The position numbers and the translations under genes are program-made. Positions 1-4,967 of a stretch of 8,144 bases of DNA are shown piece by piece. This DNA is from G020353355 sp050116155. Lineage in GTDB: Bacteria > Desulfobacterota > Desulfobacteria > Desulfobacterales > JAHEIW01. The notes under the pieces were generated by a model. The model saw only the letters and a program-made list of their open reading frames with translations. It was not told the DNA's origin and ran no database searches. Position 1 is the stretch's first letter. Each line of letters begins with the position of its first letter. The stretch lies in assembly GCA_050116155.1 (NCBI GenBank), contig JASFPE010000264.1, positions 1-8,144 on the forward strand, read 5' to 3'.

Positions 1-1
1 C

Positions 2-934
2 TTGCGGATCTGGAGAACCGACGCTCACTATATGGCATCAAAGGACGCAAGAACATGGCAAGCTGGTGCAGTGGTAATGGCACCCGAAGATGCCGGCGAG
101 GCACAGCTGATGCAGTCCGCCTTCGATCATATGTCATCACAGGTAATGATAAACCATAAATCAATGACGGTTGACACCCGGCTGCCGGGGGTATTTTACT
201 GTGACCCGAATTCCGACAGTACAACCACAGGTGCCGCTGCTGCAGGCAGGGTAGCAGCCTGGTTGGGGCGAGCATCCTCACCCCCCGAACCCATTGCCGC
301 CTGGGTCGATCCCAACCGATGCCGGGCGTGCAATACATGTGTCGAAGCCTGTGAATTCGGTGCCCCCCAGCTTGTTGGTGAAGAACTTAAGCGCCATTCC
401 TGGATTGATCCAACGATGTGCTCTGGATGCGGAACGTGTGCGGCGCTTTGTCCTTCCAACGCAATTACCGCCGGTTACACCACCGATGAACAGATGGGTG
501 CGATCATCAAAATGGCGCTGAGCAGAAAAGATGCGACCAAACCAATCGGTACAGTTATTATGTTTATCTGTAATTGGGACGCCTATTATGGTCTTGAAAT
601 AGCTGGACGAAGCCATTTGCAGTATTCCCCCTCAGTTTATCCGATTCGTGTCATGTGCCTGGGGAGGCTGAGTCCTGGAATTATTCTAAAAGCTTTTGAA
701 CAGGGAGCAGCGGGCGTTTTGTTGTCGGGCTGTCGGCCGGATGAATGCCATTACGGGTTTGGCAATCGCTATGTTGGGGAAATACTGCGGGTGGCCGGCC
801 ATTTGATAGAGCTCTTTGGATATTCCGCTAAACGGCTTAAAATGGAGCAGATGGTCCCTGGAGAGACAGACGCCTGGCTTGAAAAAGTCGAATCTTTTGT
901 GGCGGAAGTTGCCGGTGGTCAAACAGGCTCATGA
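2..934 (+). CDS. HdrA-like protein with C-terminal MvhD domain, 5'-truncated
   Basis: The frame is open from the window edge, so this is the C-terminal part (310 residues visible) of a longer gene; the TTG at base 2 is not a convincing start. Numbering from that codon, residues about 60-90 (GVFYCDPNSD, then an Ala-rich stretch) resemble the end of the HdrA flavin domain. Two 4Fe-4S motifs follow (C107/C110/C113/C117 and C140/C143/C146/C150). Residues about 185-280 form an MvhD domain (methyl-viologen-reducing hydrogenase delta subunit), with C190, C219, C244 and C249 in the family motifs CNW, MCLGR and SGCxxxxCHY. In HdrA-MvhD proteins MvhD accepts electrons and passes them through the ferredoxin clusters to the HdrA FAD. 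Oddity: the usual CNWC is CNWD here (D193). The stop overlaps the next gene's start as ATGA, so the two are probably co-translated. The N-terminal part, including any selenocysteine site, lies outside the window. The protein is cytoplasmic; no membrane segment is seen. Confidence 0.88.
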   Translation: MRIWRTDAHYMASKDARTWQAGAVVMAPEDAGEAQLMQSAFDHMSSQVMINHKSMTVDTRLPGVFYCDPNSDSTTTGAAAAGRVAAWLGRASSPPEPIAAWVDPNRCRACNTCVEACEFGAPQLVGEELKRHSWIDPTMCSGCGTCAALCPSNAITAGYTTDEQMGAIIKMALSRKDATKPIGTVIMFICNWDAYYGLEIAGRSHLQYSPSVYPIRVMCLGRLSPGIILKAFEQGAAGVLLSGCRPDECHYGFGNRYVGEILRVAGHLIELFGYSAKRLKMEQMVPGETDAWLEKVESFVAEVAGGQTGS

Positions 935-2076
935 TCGACATGCAGGACATAATCCAAAAGAATCGCGTGTGGTATTGCCAAGAGTGCGGCAAATGCAGTG
1001 CTGTTTGTCCGATTACCCAGTGGGAGAGCCGGGCATTCAGCAGCCCACGGCTGCTCGTGAATAAGGCCATGGATGGTAAGCCTGAGGCTGTGCTGGACGA
1101 TCCCCTGTTTTGGACCTGTCTGACCTGCAAACGTTGTAGCTTGCTCTGTCCGTCGGATGTTTATTTCTCCGAATTTATTCGTGATTTCCGCACCCTGGCC
1201 AGAGCCCGGGGGCTATCCGGCGAATGTACTCATGGAGAGATTATTCAGACCTGGGGCAAGATGATGGCCCACTCGGATCTCAACCAGGATCGCTTGGGAT
1301 GGATTTCCCGAGACTTAAACGTTTCAGACGACTCAGAGATCGTATATTTTACCGGTTGCCTGCCATTTTATGACGCGTTGTTCGGAAATCTGGAATTTGA
1401 GGGCCTCGAGATCGCCCGGGCGGCGGTAAAAATTATGAACCATCTTGGCATCGCACCGCAGGTTATGGCTCAAGAACGGTGTTGTGGCCATGACCAGCTA
1501 TGGCAGGGTGATTTCGATACTTTTCGCGCACTGGCCAAATTGAACCTGGAACATCTCCTTAGCACCGGTGCAAAAAAAATCGTAACCACCTGTCCGGAAT
1601 GTGCCTTAACGCTGGGCCGGGAGTACCCGAAGTATATTGGAGAGCATGGCATGGAAGTAGTGCACCTCTCCCAATTATTATCACCCGCATTAACAGATGG
1701 CAGCCTGGTTGCAGGATCTCCAGATCCAATGCGTGTAACTTATCACGACCCCTGTCGGTTGGGCCGATATTTAGGTGTCTTTGATGAACCCCGCTCCTTG
1801 CTAAGTGCATTAGGTTTCGAACTGATTGAAATGGAAAGGGTGCGTCAGGCCGGTCTGTGCTGCGGAACAACGGGGTGGACGTCCTGCGGCCGCACAAGTA
1901 AAAACATTCAAATTGAGCGATTGCAGCAAGCAGCCCGCACCGGTGCTCAGATACTGGTTACGGCCTGTCTGAAATGCCAGATCCACTTCAGGTGTGCCCG
2001 GTCTGATCCCGGGCTGGAAGATACATTGGATTTTAAAATTCAAGATTTAACAACCCTTATTGCGAACCATTTATGA
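931..2076 (+). CDS. HdrC-HdrB fusion (HdrD-like) iron-sulfur protein
   Basis: This 381-residue protein joins an HdrC-type and an HdrB-type module. The N-terminal part has two 4Fe-4S motifs: C16/C19/C22/C26-Pro and C63/C66/C69/C73-Pro. The rest has two cysteine-rich CCG domains: C143, C184-C185-G and C221/C224; then C275, C310-C311-G and C346/C349. In HdrB and HdrD these CCG motifs bind the non-cubane 4Fe-4S clusters that reduce disulfides or serve related electron-transfer chemistry. All expected cysteines are present, so the protein looks functional. No membrane helix is seen, so it is probably a soluble partner of HdrA, unlike HdrDE, which is membrane-bound through HdrE. The start at 931 overlaps the upstream stop (ATGA) and has no strong Shine-Dalgarno, which fits translational coupling; ATG at 940 is an alternative. 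The true substrate is unknown: a thiol/disulfide, or another protein as in Bam-type or HdrD-like relays. It could equally be named HdrD-like or CoB-CoM-type (Fe-S)-binding protein. Confidence 0.9.
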   Translation: MIDMQDIIQKNRVWYCQECGKCSAVCPITQWESRAFSSPRLLVNKAMDGKPEAVLDDPLFWTCLTCKRCSLLCPSDVYFSEFIRDFRTLARARGLSGECTHGEIIQTWGKMMAHSDLNQDRLGWISRDLNVSDDSEIVYFTGCLPFYDALFGNLEFEGLEIARAAVKIMNHLGIAPQVMAQERCCGHDQLWQGDFDTFRALAKLNLEHLLSTGAKKIVTTCPECALTLGREYPKYIGEHGMEVVHLSQLLSPALTDGSLVAGSPDPMRVTYHDPCRLGRYLGVFDEPRSLLSALGFELIEMERVRQAGLCCGTTGWTSCGRTSKNIQIERLQQAARTGAQILVTACLKCQIHFRCARSDPGLEDTLDFKIQDLTTLIANHL

Positions 2077-2081
2077 ATTTA

Positions 2082-2094
2082 GGGGCTTCGCCCC
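2082..2094 (+). terminator. Short GC hairpin after the HdrC-HdrB gene
   Basis: GGGGC and GCCCC flank a TTC loop, giving a perfect 5-bp stem that begins 5 nt after the stop codon. There is no T-run after it (AATTGG follows), so it is a weak candidate for an intrinsic terminator. It could instead stabilise the 3' end or be the edge of the repeat element that follows. Confidence 0.3.
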
Positions 2095-2097
2095 AAT

Positions 2098-2245
2098 TGG
2101 AATGTTGGAATAATGGAATAATGGAAAGATGGGTTTTGAGATAATTCGGTGATGGTTTGATAGAAAAAAGTTGATTGTAGAAAAAATTATGTGAAACATC
2201 CTTTAAAAATCAATATTCCATTATTCCAGCTTTCCATTATTCCAA
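2098..2245. repeat. Octamer arrays forming an imperfect inverted repeat
   Basis: This fills much of the 249-base gap between the HdrC-HdrB gene and the kinase gene. Four tandem octamers of type TGGAATAA (TGGAATGT, TGGAATAA, TGGAATAA, TGGAAAGA) run from 2098 to 2129. Four units of the complementary type (TATTCCAT, TATTCCAG, CTTTCCAT, TATTCCAA) run from 2214 to 2245. The 15 bases at 2114-2128 are the exact reverse complement of 2230-2244, and 2106-2119 is the exact reverse complement of 2215-2228. The AT-rich 84-base centre has no gene. From 2246 to 2325 I see only AT-rich sequence with no convincing promoter. Confidence 0.85.
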
Positions 2246-2325
2246 AACGATGAAAACAGTCTAATAAGAGTTCTAGAAAATTTTGCCATAAAAGGCACGA
2301 AATTCACAATTAAGAAAAAAAGCTG

Positions 2326-3960
2326 ATGCGACAGGACTTAACACCGACAGATATGCTGGACCCGAATCTTCTCCAGGGTGTCGTCCGCCAGGCCACATAT
2401 CAATGTCGCGCAGAAGGCAGTGGATTTTATCTGTGCGACCCGGATCATAATCGAGTGCGGTTGCTGGCGACCCATAATCTGAAAGAGATCCCCTGGGATG
2501 AAGCTTTCCTGCGGCGGGTAATCGATTCCCGTCAGGCGGTTTCCGAAATGCTTGCGGATGATTCGGTCTTGCTGGCAGCGCCGCTGATCTGGCAAGATGC
2601 TGCGCGGGGGGTGTTGATTGTCCATGATAGCAATGCGGGACGTACCTTTAGGGATCGAGACGTGGCCTTGCTCCAATCGCTGGCGGACATGACGGCGTCG
2701 GTGGCTCAACAAAACGAACGGCTGGCACGGATGACGGCCCAATTCCGCACATTGCATACTATTGATGTGGCGCTGACGTCCAGCCTCGAACTGGGCCACG
2801 TATTGAATTTGATATTGGAAAAGGCCGCGGAACTGGTCGGTGCCGAACACGGCTCCCTCAGACAATTGGAGCCGGAGTCGGGAAAGCTGGTTCTCAAAGC
2901 CCATTATGGAGATGGTTGGACGCCTGAGAAGCTGGATTACACGCCACGGATAGGGCAGGGGATCGCCCGGTGGGTGGCCGAGAACCGGCGGCCTTACCTG
3001 AGTCCTGATGTTCGCCAGGATCCGTTGAACATTGTCCTTTTTGAAGATATGCGTTCAAGTATTTCGGTTCCGTTGCAATACGGCCAGGAAGATCCATCTG
3101 AACCGGATGAATTTTTAGGTGTTTTGCTTTTGGAAAGCTCGCGGGTGGCGGCCTTCGATCAGCAGGATGTCGAACTTCTGGAAGCACTGGCTCAGGAGGC
3201 GGTCATCGCCATTCAAAATGCCAGCCAACACTATAAGCTACGGACGGAACATGAAAAGCGACTGGCCGCCGAAAAATGGGCCGTAATGGGGCAAGCTGCA
3301 ACAGCGTTGGCGCATCGTATCAATAATCTAATGGGTATTGTGCCGGTAAGTTCCAGGGAAACTTTACGATCTCTGGCTAAAATAGAGATGCCCGACTTAG
3401 AACGGGAATGGATCGAGGCTAACCTGGGGCGCATCGAGCGCAACGCCCGGTTTGTTCTCAAACTCAGCGATGCCCTCTTTCGCCCTTTTAAAGACTCCGG
3501 TCCATCCGCGAAGTTGGACGCCAACCACCTGTTGAACGAGGCGCTGGAATACGCCGACTTACCGGCAGAGATCGAAGTCAACCGAAACTTCGAGAAGAAT
3601 CTGCCGCTGGTGAACTGCAGTTTGTTGCTGGTGGATATTTTTCTTGAACTCATTACCAATGCGCTCAAAGCCATGGAGGACAGCGAGCAGCGCTTACTGC
3701 AGGTGAGTAGCCGAACGGAAGAAGATGATGCCGGTATGTGGGTGGTAGTTGAGATCTCTGACACCGGCAGGGGTATTGCCCCGGATCAAAGGGAACATTT
3801 ATGGAGCATGTTCCAGCAAAGCGAAGATGGATTGGGATTTGGTTTATGGTGGTTGCGGACGTTTATTGAACGCCAGGGCGGCTCGATTGAATGTCGCAGC
3901 GAGGATGATAAAGGCGCAACTTTTATTGTCAGGCTACCTGCTTCTGGTGGCAGGAAATAG
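2326..3960 (+). CDS. Soluble GAF-GAF sensor histidine kinase
   Basis: The protein has 544 residues and no signal peptide or membrane helix, so it should sense a cytoplasmic signal. Residues about 13-130 look like a GAF domain, and about 140-305 form a second, clearer GAF domain. A dimerisation/phosphoacceptor helix follows with H330 in the sequence ALAHRINN (the usual Pro after NN is replaced by Leu). The ATPase domain shows the N box (ELITNALKAM, N445), the G1 box (DTGRGI, D479) and a G2-like stretch (GLGFGLWW, about 502-509). All core kinase elements are present, so it is likely active. GAF domains bind small ligands or cofactors; which one cannot be read here. The ATG at 2326 has only a weak, A-rich leader without a clear Shine-Dalgarno; ATG at 2353 (codon 10) is an alternative. 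An in-frame stop at 2311 limits upstream extension. Its probable partner is the receiver protein 183 bases downstream, and the position between two Hdr gene groups suggests a link to redox state (inference). Confidence 0.92.
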   Translation: MRQDLTPTDMLDPNLLQGVVRQATYQCRAEGSGFYLCDPDHNRVRLLATHNLKEIPWDEAFLRRVIDSRQAVSEMLADDSVLLAAPLIWQDAARGVLIVHDSNAGRTFRDRDVALLQSLADMTASVAQQNERLARMTAQFRTLHTIDVALTSSLELGHVLNLILEKAAELVGAEHGSLRQLEPESGKLVLKAHYGDGWTPEKLDYTPRIGQGIARWVAENRRPYLSPDVRQDPLNIVLFEDMRSSISVPLQYGQEDPSEPDEFLGVLLLESSRVAAFDQQDVELLEALAQEAVIAIQNASQHYKLRTEHEKRLAAEKWAVMGQAATALAHRINNLMGIVPVSSRETLRSLAKIEMPDLEREWIEANLGRIERNARFVLKLSDALFRPFKDSGPSAKLDANHLLNEALEYADLPAEIEVNRNFEKNLPLVNCSLLLVDIFLELITNALKAMEDSEQRLLQVSSRTEEDDAGMWVVVEISDTGRGIAPDQREHLWSMFQQSEDGLGFGLWWLRTFIERQGGSIECRSEDDKGATFIVRLPASGGRK

Positions 3961-3962
3961 GA

Positions 3963-4131
3963 GTCAGAAGACAGAAGTCAGAGGACAGATGACAGAGGGT
4001 ATACAGAGGGTATAAGGTATAAGGTATAGGGTATAAGGTGCATCGCATAAGGGATTTGTTTTTTATATTTCGCCTTAAACCTTAAACTTTAAACCCTAAA
4101 CCCTGAACCTTTGAACCTCTGAACCTTTGAA
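3963..4131. repeat. Heptamer and octamer tandem arrays, mirrored
   Basis: These arrays occupy almost the whole gap between the kinase and receiver genes. Five heptamers of type GWCAGAD lie at 3963-3997. Four heptamers GGTATAA/GGTATAG are perfectly in tandem at 4009-4036. After a short unique centre (4037-4072) come five heptamers CCTTAAA, CCTTAAA, CTTTAAA, CCCTAAA, CCCTGAA at 4073-4107, then three octamers CCTTTGAA, CCTCTGAA, CCTTTGAA at 4108-4131. The right half, read on the minus strand, is a GG-start array resembling the left half, so the spacer is an imperfect inverted repeat. It starts 2 bases after a stop codon and ends next to the receiver gene's ribosome-binding site. Confidence 0.88.
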
Positions 4132-4137
4132 AGGGAG
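4132..4137 (+). promoter_or_regulatory. Ribosome-binding site of the receiver gene
   Basis: AGGGAG lies 6 bases before the ATG at 4144, a good Shine-Dalgarno and spacing. It directly abuts the last repeat octamer, so structure formed by the repeat could affect its accessibility. Confidence 0.7.
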
Positions 4138-4143
4138 ATAAAC

Positions 4144-4614
4144 ATGCGAGGCAAAGTCTTAATTGTCGATGATTATGCCGATTGGCGCGAGATGTTGAGT
4201 GGCCTGTTGGCGCGAGAAGGGCATCGGGTAGAAACAGCAGGCACCATGGGGGCAGCTTTTGCCTATATAGATCAGAATAAAGACCTGGATCTGGTGATTT
4301 TAGATATACGCCTGGTCGAGACCGAAGACAATAATGAAGATGGTATGCAATTGCTGGCCGAAATTCGGAAACGGCTCTCCTTTACGCGGGTCATCATGGT
4401 CACCGGTTACGGTACCATGGAGACTCAGCGCAAAGCATTCAAAGAGTTTCAGGCGTTTGATTTTTTTAGTAAAGCACAGTTTGATTCGGATGAGTTCAGA
4501 CAGGCATTTCAGGATGCAATCGAACAAGCTGTTCGCGATCGCAAGGCCTGGAAAGACAAGGAGTATGTCCGCGGCCAGCACTTTAACTCATGGCAGCGGA
4601 ATAAGGAGGATTGA
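4144..4614 (+). CDS. Single-domain response regulator (receiver only)
   Basis: This 156-residue protein is a CheY-like receiver. Visible landmarks are the acidic pair D9-D10, the phosphoacceptor D54 in LVILDIRL, T87 in VTGYG and K110 in FFSKAQF, all at canonical spacing. Residues from about 125 on are a charged tail (EQAVRDRKAWKDKEY) without a recognisable DNA-binding or enzymatic domain. It is therefore either a phosphorelay intermediate or acts by protein-protein contact. The kinase immediately upstream is its likely phosphodonor, although the two genes are separated by a repeat-filled 183-base gap rather than tightly joined. The insertion after D54 (VETEDNNEDG) makes the loop somewhat longer and more acidic than in short CheY proteins. 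ATG start with a good Shine-Dalgarno. Confidence 0.92.
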   Translation: MRGKVLIVDDYADWREMLSGLLAREGHRVETAGTMGAAFAYIDQNKDLDLVILDIRLVETEDNNEDGMQLLAEIRKRLSFTRVIMVTGYGTMETQRKAFKEFQAFDFFSKAQFDSDEFRQAFQDAIEQAVRDRKAWKDKEYVRGQHFNSWQRNKED

Positions 4615-4620
4615 AAAATA

Positions 4621-4946
4621 GGTGTCAGGTTTCAGGTGTCGGGTGTCAGGTAAAACCAGGTTTCAGGTGTCGGGTGTCAGGTGTCAGCAGTCAAAAGACC
4701 TCTGGCAAAGGGCATGGCGCATAGGGCATAGGGTTTAAGACAAAAATATAAAGCGTTAGGTTAGAGGTCTGAGGATTGAGGCAAAGAAAGAAAGGCGCAG
4801 GGATCAGGGATCAGAAATCCATCAATCTTTATCTTTTAATTTGTTGCCTCCAACCTCCAACCTTTAACCTAATGCATTTGACTTGAACCCTGAACCCAGA
4901 ACCTTTGGACCTTATGACTGACACCTGACACCTGACACCTGAAACC
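4621..4946. repeat. Nested heptamer arrays forming a long imperfect inverted repeat
   Basis: This covers nearly all of the 353-base spacer before hdrA; no gene is seen there. Left side, outside to inside: GGTGTCA/GGTTTCA heptamers (4621-4648 and 4659-4686), GGGCATA-type heptamers (4710-4737), NNNNAGG heptamers (4754-4781) and two GGGATCA (4800-4813). Right side, inside to outside: CCTCCAA, CCTCCAA, CCTTTAA (4847-4867), TTGAACC, CTGAACC, CAGAACC (4883-4903), then TGACACC three times and TGAAACC (4919-4946). Bases 4659-4687 pair with 4918-4946 over 29 positions, with a single mismatch that would be a G-U pair in RNA. The inner shells pair in the same order, less exactly. Confidence 0.88.
4650..4680 (+). 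repeat. 31-bp dispersed repeat, copy 1
   Basis: These 31 bases, beginning GTAAAACCAGG and ending GGTGTCAG, are identical to 7554-7584. This copy lies inside the heptamer array upstream of hdrA. Most of it (from 4657) also repeats 4626-4651 with an offset of 31 bases. Confidence 0.9.
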
Positions 4947-4955
4947 ATAATTACG

Positions 4956-4963
4956 AGGAGGAG
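4956..4963 (+). promoter_or_regulatory. Ribosome-binding site that fixes the TTG start of hdrA
   Basis: AGGAGGAG is a near-perfect Shine-Dalgarno. Its AGGAGG core is 6 bases before TTG at 4968, which supports TTG as the start codon; the family-conserved N-terminus (GIFVCDCGSNI) begins a few codons later. The site follows the repeat array after about 9 bases. Confidence 0.8.
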
Positions 4964-4967
4964 CATC

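Noticed and set aside
2..4. TTG at base 2 as the real start of the first gene.
   Set aside because: It only marks the window edge; the frame is already inside an HdrA flavin domain and no ribosome-binding site can be seen.
2157..2190. TTGATA and TTGATT hexamers as -35 elements of a kinase promoter.
   Set aside because: No acceptable -10 hexamer is found at 16-18 bases; the AT-rich centre gives chance matches.
2338..2904. Open frame of 188 codons on the minus strand within the kinase gene.
   Set aside because: It is antisense to well-conserved GAF domains and shows no recognisable motif, signal or start context.
4009..4107. Telomere-like TTTAGGG repeats as evidence of eukaryotic or linear-chromosome DNA.
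   Set aside because: Only one or two units match; they lie between bacterial genes and are part of a degenerate heptamer series.
4621..4946. CRISPR array.
   Set aside because: Units are 7 bases, degenerate and contiguous, with no 25-40 base repeats separated by unique spacers; the arms are complementary, not direct repeats throughout.
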